Assembly (NCBI RefSeq): GCF_000178995.1
Contig: NZ_ADVZ01000001.1
Location: forward strand, 1,522,001 to 1,586,000
Length of the DNA stretch: 64,000 bases
Origin: Afipia sp. 1NLS2
GTDB taxonomy: Bacteria > Pseudomonadota > Alphaproteobacteria > Rhizobiales > Xanthobacteraceae
Direction: 5' to 3'
The notes under the pieces were generated by a model that was not told where the DNA came from, ran no database searches, and was given only the letters and a program-made list of their open reading frames with translations. The first letter of the stretch is position 1; each line of letters opens with the position of its first letter. This document shows positions 39,175 to 47,267 of the stretch, in pieces. Made by a program: the position numbers and the translations under genes.

Positions 39175-40869
39175 ATGAAATTCAAGGCCTACAGCTATAT
39201 CCGCATGTCCACGGAGACTCAGCTCCAAGGGGACAGTCTTCGGCGGCAGACCGAAGCTTCCCGACGCTATGCTGAGGCTCATGGGCTGGAGCTGGTCACC
39301 GACGTTGATCTGCATGACATCGGTGTTTCCGCGTATTCCGGCGACAATGTCACCCACGGAAAGTTTGGACGCTTTCTTGGGGCTGTCCGGGCAGGGCAGA
39401 TCGAGAAGGGCTCGTACCTGCTCGTCGAATCATTTGACCGAATCAGCCGCCAAACGCCCCTGACAGCACTGGAATCCTTCAAGGCGATCGTCGAGGCGGG
39501 ACTGGTGCTGGTGACGCTCGACGATGGGCAGGTCTACCGAGACAACATCCGTACAGACCAGTTGCTGCTGTCCATCCTCAAGATGGTGCGGGCGAATGAA
39601 GAGTCTTCGCTAAAGGGAGAACGCGTCGCGAAGGCGTGGGCGAATAAGCGCGCTAACGCCGATTCAAAGAAGCTGACCGCTCGTTGTCCGAGTTGGCTGC
39701 GATTGACGGCCGACCGCTCGAAGTTCGAGATCATTGAAGAACGGGCGCAGATCGTTCGACGCATCTTCAACGAGGTCAACTCGGGTCTTGGCGTATATAC
39801 GATTGTTCGCCGATTGAACGCTGAAAAGGTACCAACTTTCACTAGCCGGGCAAAAGGATGGGCGCATTCGACGGTCAATAAGGTCGTCAACAGTCCTGCT
39901 GTCATCGGTAATTTCCAGCCGAACAGGTTGGTCAACGGCAAACGTGTACCCGATGGTGAGATTAAGGTCGGATACTATCCCCGGATCATTTCGGACGCGA
40001 CGTATGAGGCGGCCCAGCGAATTCGCTTCAGCAGGCTGACGCGACCATCGGATGGTCAGAAGGGGAGCGGCGGCAGGAAGGGTAAGCACTATGCAAACCT
40101 GTTCTCCAAGCTCGCCGTCTGCTCTCATTGCGGACAGGCAATGACGTATCTGAATAAGGGAAGGCCACCAAAAGGTCAGGCATACCTCACATGCTCCGAT
40201 GCGCTACACAACCGTGGTTGCTCGATTAATGGGCGGTGGCGCTATGACCATTTTGAAGATGCATTCCTGAAGTTCGTTGAGCGCCTTGACCTGGCGTCAA
40301 TCGTGTCGTCCGAGGAACATCAGAGCAAGCGCACGGAACTTGTTAGGCAGCTTGATGCACTGGAAGGTCGTCAGAAAATTCTTGAGAACGAAATCAAGAC
40401 ACTGCTCGATACCAGCCTAAGGATGTCGGGTGCGAGTGATATTCTTGCGCGCGAACTGACTAAGCGTGAACCCGCGCTCGCGGAAGCCAAAGCGAATCAA
40501 GCAGGAATCCGCCAGCAGATTGCGCAACTCGATGAGGCTGCGCTCGCCTATTATTCGAACCCGGACCAGATGTCGGAGCTCATCGGAAGGGTACGCGCAA
40601 CGCGTGGCGAAAACGTCTTCAAAGTTCGGGCGCTGATTGCATCGAGACTACAGGCATTGATTAAACATGTCGTCTTGACACTCAACTATAATAAGGACGA
40701 GCGAGCATTTGAGGTCGATTTTCGGGATGGAGCAAACCTGATGGCATTCGTAAGTCAGGATGATCCGACGAAAATCACACGCGTCGTTCGAAGTTATGCG
40801 GACGAATTCACGGTAAAGGATGCCGATGGAAATCTACTCGACACGGTCTCTATGGACGAGTGGGAGTGA
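39175..40869 (+). CDS. Large serine recombinase (integrase)
   Basis: The roughly 564-residue protein has the resolvase catalytic domain: AYSYIRMSTETQLQGDSL with the nucleophile Ser12, and FDRISRQ. A recombinase domain (PF07508-like) follows with YTIVRRLNAEKVPTFT, then a zinc ribbon (AVCSHCGQAM ... CSDALHNRGC), a coiled coil (about residues 380-470) and a C-terminal tail. This layout is that of phage-type large serine integrases. Its place at the comM junction makes it the likely integrase of the island. I start at ATG 39175; a GTG at 39148 is possible, and neither has a clear ribosome-binding site. Confidence 0.93.
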   Translation: MKFKAYSYIRMSTETQLQGDSLRRQTEASRRYAEAHGLELVTDVDLHDIGVSAYSGDNVTHGKFGRFLGAVRAGQIEKGSYLLVESFDRISRQTPLTALESFKAIVEAGLVLVTLDDGQVYRDNIRTDQLLLSILKMVRANEESSLKGERVAKAWANKRANADSKKLTARCPSWLRLTADRSKFEIIEERAQIVRRIFNEVNSGLGVYTIVRRLNAEKVPTFTSRAKGWAHSTVNKVVNSPAVIGNFQPNRLVNGKRVPDGEIKVGYYPRIISDATYEAAQRIRFSRLTRPSDGQKGSGGRKGKHYANLFSKLAVCSHCGQAMTYLNKGRPPKGQAYLTCSDALHNRGCSINGRWRYDHFEDAFLKFVERLDLASIVSSEEHQSKRTELVRQLDALEGRQKILENEIKTLLDTSLRMSGASDILARELTKREPALAEAKANQAGIRQQIAQLDEAALAYYSNPDQMSELIGRVRATRGENVFKVRALIASRLQALIKHVVLTLNYNKDERAFEVDFRDGANLMAFVSQDDPTKITRVVRSYADEFTVKDADGNLLDTVSMDEWE

Positions 40870-40983
40870 TCTGCGGCCGAGCACTATTCGAATAGTGCTG
40901 ACGCGTAGGGAAATATCCACGACCTCAATGCGTCATTTTTCGATCTTTTATTTCCCAGCGGCGAAATCACGAGGCTGGATCAG

Positions 40984-41154
40984 ATGATGTACTGCAGGGT
41001 CTGCTTTGATCGCGATGGCAGCTTCAATAGCAAGACCGTGCAAGTGATGTGCACTAACGAGAAGACTGGCGTTCAGTTTAAGGCGTGGATTTGCGAGGGG
41101 TGTCAATCGCTAGGATACGAGACACGGTTACTTGCCGGACGTTCTTTAAAGTAA
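40984..41154 (+). CDS. Small CxxC (zinc-ribbon-like) protein, 56 aa
   Basis: The frame starts MMYCRVCFDRDG and ends with WICEGCQSLGYETRLLAGRSLK. It has two CxxC knuckles (Cys4/Cys7 and Cys37/Cys40), fitting a single zinc ribbon, and GAGG stands eight bases before the ATG. It is 114 bp downstream of the recombinase on the same strand. Possible roles are a recombination directionality factor or a small DNA- or protein-binding accessory; these are guesses from position and size. Confidence 0.6.
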   Translation: MMYCRVCFDRDGSFNSKTVQVMCTNEKTGVQFKAWICEGCQSLGYETRLLAGRSLK

Positions 41155-41186
41155 TGCCAGAACGATAGCGCGTCCATTCAAGTTTC

Positions 41187-42059
41187 TTAGATGGATAGAC
41201 GAGCTCGCATCTCAGCCATATCACGCTGTTGTAGCATTTCGGTCACTGCATTTATTCTGTCGAGTACATCGAACATTCTCATCTGGCCAATAGACCAAAT
41301 AGCTAAACCGCGATTTCCCTTAAGGTCGATATCGGAACATTTGCAAGCCAGCTCAAAAGCGTCGTCGTCGCTAACCGAACGGTGAGTCCGCGCGCAAAGG
41401 TAGAGATAAGTAGCCGGATGGTTCTCGTGAATCTTCTCCCACGTAAGTCCATCAGCCCCGCCGACTCGAACGACAGCCTTAGAAATGATCCAGCCTTCTG
41501 CGCAAGTGCTAACTAGCTCGTCTAAAATGTCAGCCAGTTCATGGACGGTCGCTTGGTTAGCGAGACTTTTGGCCGCTCGAACGTCACCACTTGCACGCCA
41601 GTAGCTAAGAGCAACCGACGCCTCAAACAAACTTGGGCATTCTTTCGACGCTTTAAGCCATCGAGCCATTGCTCCTCGCGTCCCGCGGTCCTTCCATCGA
41701 TCTAGAAGCTTATGTTGTTGCCGAAGAGGAAGGTAAGCAAAAATTGCGCTATGAAGCGCATCGGCGGCCTGCCGAACATTTCTATTCAAATCGGACGCAG
41801 CCACGGTAGCGTCGACCAGAGCTCCCAGGTTTTCGCCGATTGGTATATTTGCAGGATCGCGAAGTAGTCTTAGCAGCCTATTACGCAGAGCCAATCGGAT
41901 ATGCGTTTGGTCATTAAGTGTCATCGATATAGCGGTACAGAGGTCGTCAATCGACAGACAAGCAATATACGCATGAAGTAAGCTGCGTTCGCATGGTTCA
42001 ACAGCGACGCCACTCAGTGCACCTATTCGGGTCAATACATCGCTTAATGCGAAGCTCAT
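41187..42059 (-). CDS. Hypothetical helical-repeat protein
   Basis: The 290-residue protein is almost wholly predicted helical, with Leu/Ala periodicity (LRNRLLRLLRDP; NVRQAADALHSAIFAYLPL; ADILDELVSTCAEGW). This resembles HEAT/ARM-like solenoids, but I recognise no family. It has no signal peptide. It is convergent with the small CxxC gene, and the second recombinase lies just upstream on the same strand. I prefer ATG 42059 to a TTG at 42065. Confidence 0.7.
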   Translation of the reverse strand: MSFALSDVLTRIGALSGVAVEPCERSLLHAYIACLSIDDLCTAISMTLNDQTHIRLALRNRLLRLLRDPANIPIGENLGALVDATVAASDLNRNVRQAADALHSAIFAYLPLRQQHKLLDRWKDRGTRGAMARWLKASKECPSLFEASVALSYWRASGDVRAAKSLANQATVHELADILDELVSTCAEGWIISKAVVRVGGADGLTWEKIHENHPATYLYLCARTHRSVSDDDAFELACKCSDIDLKGNRGLAIWSIGQMRMFDVLDRINAVTEMLQQRDMAEMRARLSI

Positions 42060-42089
42060 GCGCAAAATATAGCATAGCTAGCGTTATTA

Positions 42090-42719
42090 TTATGATAGCC
42101 GTGTCAGGTAGTTTTTGACGGTTTGCGGATAGAATTTCTTGCCGGTAGTAGTTTGAACGCCGATCGTATTCAGGCGTCTTGCGATCTCGCTATAAGACCG
42201 CCGCATTAAGTCGGCATCGAGTTTTCTCATAAGTTGAAATGCAAAGTCGTCGGCAGCCTTGCGATTTTTCGCAGCCAAATTCTTTCCATTTGCACCGAGA
42301 ACTTTGCCTCGACGCCTGGCCTCAGCTAGCGCCGCTTTCGTGCGCTCGGATATGAGTCGCCGTTCTTCTTGAGCAAGTGCAGCAAAGATGTGCAGCTGAA
42401 AATCCGTGGCGTTGGGCATTTCGGCGCAAACAAGACTTATGCCTTGTTCCAGCATATTTGCGATGAAACTCACCCGGCGAGAGAACCGATCGAGGCGGGC
42501 AATAACAAGCTTTGCTCTTTCGCGTTTGGCTAGAGCAAGTGCTCTGAGAAGCTCAGTTCGGTCGTTATCTCGTCCAGATTGCGTATCGCAGAACTCCCCA
42601 ATCAAAATACCGGACGACGCGACGAAGTTCGCCACTTTATTTTGTTGGGCTGCTAATCCCAAACCGGACCTTTGCTGTTTCGATGTCGAAACTCTATAGT
42701 AGGCTACATACCTTTGCAT
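42090..42719 (-). CDS. Small serine recombinase (resolvase/invertase family)
   Basis: The 209-residue protein begins VAYYRVSTSKQQRSGLGLAAQ with nucleophile Ser11, and shows ARLDRFSRRVSFIANML and the long E helix. LAQEERRLISERTKAALAEARRRGKVLG then leads to a C-terminal helix-turn-helix-like segment (YSEIARRLNTIGVQTTTG). It belongs to the resolvase/invertase group rather than the large integrases. It could control inversion, resolution or excision. The gene points toward the integrase and ends 31 bp before the helical-repeat gene start. Confidence 0.88.
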   Translation of the reverse strand: MQRYVAYYRVSTSKQQRSGLGLAAQQNKVANFVASSGILIGEFCDTQSGRDNDRTELLRALALAKRERAKLVIARLDRFSRRVSFIANMLEQGISLVCAEMPNATDFQLHIFAALAQEERRLISERTKAALAEARRRGKVLGANGKNLAAKNRKAADDFAFQLMRKLDADLMRRSYSEIARRLNTIGVQTTTGKKFYPQTVKNYLTRLS

Positions 42720-42834
42720 TTGCGCGATATCTTAAATCCAGGACAGAAATTCAACGAGGAAGTAGGCCTCTTTCTGTTCAAGAGGTTGGAGTACCTCGGC
42801 AGATTTATTTGCACGTCAAGGATACAGCAGCCTG

Positions 42835-43647
42835 ATGGCAGAGAAGCTCCCTTTCATCGATGATGGATCGCAATTTGGCGTCTCGCGCACGAGTTTCCGG
42901 CGGATGCGCAACGCGGACAAGCGCGAGCTAATGGTGCAATGGTTTCACCAGAACTTCGAGGATCCCGCACAGCGAACTTCTTATGTTTCGGCAGAGGGCG
43001 GATATATCTGGAATCACGGTGGCCCCTGTGATGCCAGGGACGAACTTTATAACGCATTCGGGGACATGGTCTCAGAGAAATTAATAGAAGAGGTGGCACA
43101 AGAAGTCGAAGCAGACGGATTGACCGATTGGGCCCCCACGCCAAAACGTGATGACTACGATGACCATTACAACTCATCTGAAGACAAGCGTGCGAGTTTT
43201 CATAATTTTAGTGATGAGCCAACTGCGGACTACGGGTCGGCGAGCGACCTTGAAGCTCGTGAGCGAGCGCGAACTGTCCTACGAGGGTTACTCGATATAT
43301 TGGATGCTCCGAGAGCGGTCGGCATAGGCCACAATAATCCGCCTGATGAAATCGACGACAGCGACGTCGTCGCAACTTTACGCGAACCTGTACTCTCCTT
43401 GTATCTGGAATTGGGCAAGGCTAGCCCATCTATCTCACGTGTGAGGAAGTTCGGTGCTGCGCTTAGTCACGCAGCAATAGTATCGATTAAATGGGTTGCA
43501 AAGAAAATCGATTTAACTATCGACACTACAATTAAGGCCGGAGTACCTGTGGTCGGCACAATCGTTGCGGCGACCTATAACGACGAAATACATAAAGCCA
43601 TAGACGCTGCGATAACTTGGCTATCTATCGTCGCTCGAAAATTATAG
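42835..43647 (+). CDS. Hypothetical protein with GIGHNNPP motif
   Basis: The 270-residue protein has an acidic N-terminal half (VSEKLIEEVAQEVEADGL), then the motif AVGIGHNNPPDEID at about residues 160-173. This motif recurs in many alphaproteobacterial mobile-element proteins of unknown function. The C-terminal part has an amphipathic or hydrophobic stretch (TTIKAGVPVVGTIVAATYNDEI) that might touch a membrane. It lies immediately before the sce7726-sce7725-RES trio but with a 138-bp spacer and a small hairpin, so it may be separate. Confidence 0.7.
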   Translation: MAEKLPFIDDGSQFGVSRTSFRRMRNADKRELMVQWFHQNFEDPAQRTSYVSAEGGYIWNHGGPCDARDELYNAFGDMVSEKLIEEVAQEVEADGLTDWAPTPKRDDYDDHYNSSEDKRASFHNFSDEPTADYGSASDLEARERARTVLRGLLDILDAPRAVGIGHNNPPDEIDDSDVVATLREPVLSLYLELGKASPSISRVRKFGAALSHAAIVSIKWVAKKIDLTIDTTIKAGVPVVGTIVAATYNDEIHKAIDAAITWLSIVARKL

Positions 43648-43710
43648 TCCGACGCCTTAGTTTGGGAATACAATCCCACGTCATCCTTTTTAGAAACAAC
43701 CTCTGAATTC

Positions 43711-43727
43711 GATGGCGAATAGCCATC
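43711..43727 (+). terminator. Possible hairpin between the GIGHNNPP gene and the trio
   Basis: GATGGC and GCCATC form a 6-bp stem around GAATA. No good T run follows, so it is only a weak terminator candidate. Confidence 0.25.
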
Positions 43728-43785
43728 TTCAGCCTTCAGTCGTCATTTTGTATGCGGAGCAATCCGCCGCTCATAAGCAAAATTA

Positions 43786-44739
43786 ATGGATTCCCTCAAC
43801 TCTTGGTTTAAGGTAGTTCTTAATAAATCGAATTGGGACAAAACAGCGACTGTGACACCTACATCGGCTGAGCTGTCATCACTAACGCGGTTGTTTTCGT
43901 CAGCGGTCTTTCATGACTTGGCGAAGCGCGGACGTTCGGCCTTGTTCGCACGGTTAGTCCGCAACAGCAATCTCCCGCTCAAAGGCGGCGCAAGGGCGAC
44001 TGTCGGCGACGCTTTCGAGGTCGCCTTTTCGATGTTGACCACACTCGGACGCCGCGACGAATATGTGTATCGGGCTGCCATCACGCACAAGATTCTGATG
44101 GGGACGCATTCGCTTCGTACTGCTTCGATGTTGAGCGAATTTCGAGCGGGGGAATGCAAAGCCGATTTGGTGATCTTGAATGGCACCTCAACAGTTTACG
44201 AAATCAAATCAGAGCGCGATTCCCTCGCCCGGCTTGCCAAGCAAGTCGCGAATTATAAGAAGGTTTTTGCGAGCGTAAACGTCATCGTGGGTGAAGGCCA
44301 TGTTGACAGTGTTATACTGACGGTGCCGAAAGATGTTGGAGTAATTTGCCTATCTCGGCGCTATCAAATCTCAGTCGTCAGAGACGCGGCAAATCGACCT
44401 GGCCGGATATGTCCCGACACAGTTTTCCAGTCACTGCGCTCTGCCGAAGCCAAGTCGATTTTGAAAGCGCTGGGCGTGGATGTGCCGGATTTGCCCAATA
44501 CTCTTCGATACGCGGCAATGCGCGATCTCTTCCACCAGCTTCGCCCATCGGACCTGCATGCGCAAATGGTTACGACTCTCAGGCGTACTCGCAATCTTGA
44601 ACCCTTAACGTCTCTTGTCGATCAATTGCCGCAATCACTCCATGCTGCAGCTCTGTCGGTTCCTGTTAGGCGCGGGGATCATCAACGGCTGGTCGATGCT
44701 GTTGCGACTCCGCTGCGCGATGCGATGGCATGGGGTTAG
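43786..44739 (+). CDS. sce7726-family protein, PD-(D/E)xK nuclease-like
   Basis: The 317-residue protein carries a nuclease-like core: MLSEFRAGECKADLVILNG, with Asp127, then TVYEIKSERDSL, with Glu139 and Lys141, and KQVANYKKVF. This D...ExK pattern and the following Gln-containing helix fit a restriction-endonuclease fold. I place it in the sce7726 family, which is often encoded beside sce7725-type proteins. Six bases separate it from the next gene. The likely role is nucleic-acid cleavage in a defence or toxin setting; this is inference. Confidence 0.8.
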   Translation: MDSLNSWFKVVLNKSNWDKTATVTPTSAELSSLTRLFSSAVFHDLAKRGRSALFARLVRNSNLPLKGGARATVGDAFEVAFSMLTTLGRRDEYVYRAAITHKILMGTHSLRTASMLSEFRAGECKADLVILNGTSTVYEIKSERDSLARLAKQVANYKKVFASVNVIVGEGHVDSVILTVPKDVGVICLSRRYQISVVRDAANRPGRICPDTVFQSLRSAEAKSILKALGVDVPDLPNTLRYAAMRDLFHQLRPSDLHAQMVTTLRRTRNLEPLTSLVDQLPQSLHAAALSVPVRRGDHQRLVDAVATPLRDAMAWG

Positions 44740-44745
44740 CGCGAG

Positions 44746-45678
44746 ATGTATCACCCGTACTTTCGCGGTAAACAGTTTGAACTAATTGCAATTCGCGAAA
44801 CGGCGCATCTTCTCGCGAAATCCAATTTTGTTCCTATCATTGAGCCTGTGCGAGAATCCCTGGGAAATCTCCAGAAGACGCTCGAAGCCATCTGTGATGC
44901 CGGTGGACGGGCGATCGTCATCGTTAATCCGTATCACGGGGATCATCACGAAGACGGCATACCCATCTCTAAATTGCTGGCGGACGGGTATCTCGGAAAA
45001 GCAATATCGGCTGGGATTCTGCTGCGAAGCGATTTGACATTGGAAGACGCCACCAAATGCTACTCGGCGCACTTGAAGCACGATCCGACAATCGTGCATG
45101 CGGGGTTCAATCACCCGAAGGCTCTTGCGGATTATCTAGGAGGGGGTTTAACGAAATCGCGGCATGTGTTCATCGATGATCACGCCAAGGTACTGTACCG
45201 GAAACATTTTGAGGGGAGTACACGCATCCTCGTACGTGACGGGTTTAAACGTCAGCGAAATGCGGATTATCCTCCGCTTGAAGAATTTTCTGAATTGCAT
45301 GTGACTTTTGGTGACGTCGGCATGGATGGGTTCGGCGACTTTCTGATTGTCGGGGACGCCTATTCGGAAGGCGGCGGGCCAGCGTACGCGGTAGCAATTC
45401 ATCTAACCTTCATCGATCCCGACAAAGACGATGTGATGTACATCTATCATTTCGTGTCCACCACAAAAGACACGCCAGCAGACGCCGCCGGTAAATTCGC
45501 TCAAGCATTGAAGAAACTTATTGCCAAGCTCGACACAGGGAAATCTCATATTCTAGAGACAAGCGCAGTCGCGGAATTTCGTGAGATGCATGCTAAGGGG
45601 CACTTTCCTGGCTTGGGTTACATCAAAAAACTCTCGATGAAGCACCACATCGAGACGCTTGCCGATTACTTCGGCTAG
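44746..45678 (+). CDS. sce7725 / beta family protein
   Basis: The 310-residue protein begins MYHPYFRGKQFELIAIRET and continues FVPIIEPVRESLGNL, IVIVNPYHGDH, HVFIDDH and LHVTFGDVGMDGFGDFLIVGD. These fit the Beta_protein / sce7725 family, which probably adopts an alpha/beta barrel-like fold. Its biochemical activity is unknown. It is spaced six bases from the genes on both sides, so all three are likely one transcript with coupled translation. Confidence 0.8.
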   Translation: MYHPYFRGKQFELIAIRETAHLLAKSNFVPIIEPVRESLGNLQKTLEAICDAGGRAIVIVNPYHGDHHEDGIPISKLLADGYLGKAISAGILLRSDLTLEDATKCYSAHLKHDPTIVHAGFNHPKALADYLGGGLTKSRHVFIDDHAKVLYRKHFEGSTRILVRDGFKRQRNADYPPLEEFSELHVTFGDVGMDGFGDFLIVGDAYSEGGGPAYAVAIHLTFIDPDKDDVMYIYHFVSTTKDTPADAAGKFAQALKKLIAKLDTGKSHILETSAVAEFREMHAKGHFPGLGYIKKLSMKHHIETLADYFG

Positions 45679-45684
45679 ACGTAG

Positions 45685-46704
45685 ATGCCAAAGAAATGTT
45701 GCCCGGAGTGCTTCGATGATCGCGGTCTTCGAAAGGATATATTCCCCTCGCTGAATCCAAACAGAGGTACTTGCAGTTTCTGCCACTCAACGGATGTCGA
45801 TCTTGTAGAGCCAGCTCAACTCAGCGCTTATTTTGAGCTGCTGGCGAATGTTTATGAGCCTCATGCCGAAGGGCAATCTCTTGTTGAGTGGATGAAGAGC
45901 GATTGGCAATTGTTTACGCATGCGAAAATGGACGTCGCTCACGCAAAGGAATTACTCGGAGAAATTCTGAACGATGGAGAGATCGTCAGGCGACCTTTCG
46001 TTCCGTCGACCGCATACAAGAGCGCAGGCCTTCTTCAATGGGAGACTTTGCGCGACGAAATGATGTATCGCAATCGCTGGTTCTTAGATATGACCATCGA
46101 TACAGATCGGTTGCGCCATCTCATAGACTTTTTGCTGGCTGATGATTTGCCGAAGGTCTGGTATCGGGCGCGCATTAGAGGCGGTGACGATAACTTCCCC
46201 ATCGATAAAATGGGCGCTCCGCCTAAGAGGCTCGCCTCACACGGACGAGCAAATCCGGCGGGAATTCCCTATCTTTATCTGGGATCAAAACCAGAAACCG
46301 CGACCGCGGAGGTGCGACCACACACTGGCGAAGTCGCGTGTGTCGCGGATTTTACCATTCCAGATATTCTTGCAGTCGATCTTCGCGATCCAAGGAAGAT
46401 CATTTCGCCGTTTATCCTGGATGACGCTGCGGCTATCGGCCAATTGCGTGCAGATCTTCCATTTCTTGAACGATTGGGCGACGAGCTCACACGTCCCGTA
46501 CTACCTCAAGGCGCAGCGATAGATTACATCCCAAGCCAGTACCTATGTGAGTTTATTAAGAAAAGCGGATACGATGGTGTGATCTATCGGAGCTCAGTAA
46601 GCGACGGAATCAACCTTGCGCTTTTCGATCCAACCAAAGCAATTGGAGGTAAAGTAAGCCTCTATAACGTTGAGCGCGTGTCAGTGAAGGTTGCGGCAAT
46701 TTAA
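45685..46704 (+). CDS. RES-domain protein with N-terminal zinc ribbon and helical domain
   Basis: The 339-residue protein opens with a zinc ribbon (Cys6/Cys9 and Cys30/Cys33) and a helical part (about 40-150) that resembles the HEPN/RES N-terminal domain. The RES domain follows, with the Arg161 in VWYRARI, Glu209 in ATAEVRP and Ser284 in DYIPSQYLCEFIK, the three residues that name it. RES toxins degrade NAD+ and are usually paired with an Xre antitoxin; none is adjacent here. The trio context suggests this is the effector or a partner of the two preceding proteins. Confidence 0.85.
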   Translation: MPKKCCPECFDDRGLRKDIFPSLNPNRGTCSFCHSTDVDLVEPAQLSAYFELLANVYEPHAEGQSLVEWMKSDWQLFTHAKMDVAHAKELLGEILNDGEIVRRPFVPSTAYKSAGLLQWETLRDEMMYRNRWFLDMTIDTDRLRHLIDFLLADDLPKVWYRARIRGGDDNFPIDKMGAPPKRLASHGRANPAGIPYLYLGSKPETATAEVRPHTGEVACVADFTIPDILAVDLRDPRKIISPFILDDAAAIGQLRADLPFLERLGDELTRPVLPQGAAIDYIPSQYLCEFIKKSGYDGVIYRSSVSDGINLALFDPTKAIGGKVSLYNVERVSVKVAAI

Positions 46705-46770
46705 GTCAACGACCTGCAACACCGCGAGGCCGCCATTAAAAAATATACCAGCGTTTATGTTTTACGACGT

Positions 46771-46800
46771 GATTGATTTTTCGGTCTGAGATTGATTTTT
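46771..46800. repeat. Short direct repeat after the RES gene
   Basis: GATTGATTTTT occurs twice, 19 bp apart, between the convergent RES and merR genes. The T runs may help end transcripts. Confidence 0.35.
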
Positions 46801-46809
46801 GTCTCAGAG

Positions 46810-47202
46810 CTATGCAGCACTTAGAGCTTCGATAATTCGGCACTCAGCTACGCGGGCGTTGCCACAGCCATCGATCATTCGCTTTAGTTCGCCGCGTAGC
46901 ACTTTCAACTGCAAAATCTTGCTCTCAATGGCAACTAATTGAGCAGCAGCAATCTGAGTGGCCTTCTCGCACGTCGCATCGGGGTGCCCTTGAAGGGTTA
47001 GCAAGGTCCGCACGGTCGAAAGTTCGAATCCAAGTTCGCGGGCGTGGCGGATGAAGGCTAGCCTTTGAACGTCGCTTGTTCCGTATGTGCGACGACCATT
47101 CGAGGTCCGCGCTGCTTTCGGCAGGATTCCTGAGCGCTCGTAATAGCGCACTGTTTCGATATGGACGCCGGTTCGCTTTGACAATTCGCCAATCGTAAAC
47201 AT
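46810..47202 (-). CDS. MerR-family metal-sensing regulator
   Basis: The 130-residue protein has a MerR DNA-binding domain (FTIGELSKRTGVHIETVRYYERSGIL) and a dimerisation helix. Metal-binding-type cysteines stand at 78, 113 and 121 (HPDATCEKA; DGCGNARVAEC). This spacing resembles Zn/Cd/Pb sensors such as ZntR, CadR and PbrR; the metal cannot be fixed from sequence. It is divergent from the HMA-CDF transporter and probably twists the shared promoter when metal binds. Confidence 0.88.
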   Translation of the reverse strand: MFTIGELSKRTGVHIETVRYYERSGILPKAARTSNGRRTYGTSDVQRLAFIRHARELGFELSTVRTLLTLQGHPDATCEKATQIAAAQLVAIESKILQLKVLRGELKRMIDGCGNARVAECRIIEALSAA

Positions 47203-47206
47203 TGGC

Positions 47207-47240
47207 TTGCTCCTGTAGTCGCTACAGGAGGCAGTATTAG
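47207..47240 (+). promoter_or_regulatory. MerR-type operator-promoter for the metal transporter
   Basis: A perfect 9-bp inverted repeat, CTCCTGTAG and CTACAGGAG around TCG, lies at 47210-47230. It follows a -35-like TTGCTC (47207-47212) and precedes TATTAG (47235-47240). A dyad between overlong-spaced -35 and -10 elements is the hallmark of MerR promoters. Confidence 0.78.
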
Positions 47241-47267
47241 CAAAGCTGCTTCAACCGGGGAAGTTCC

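Noticed and set aside
39060-39180. A tRNA gene as the integration target
   Set aside because: The left junction is inside comM; no tRNA-like cloverleaf is visible at the boundary.
46705-46809. Rho-independent terminator after the RES gene
   Set aside because: The repeated GATTGATTTTT has T runs but I could not find a stable stem, so it is listed only as a direct repeat.
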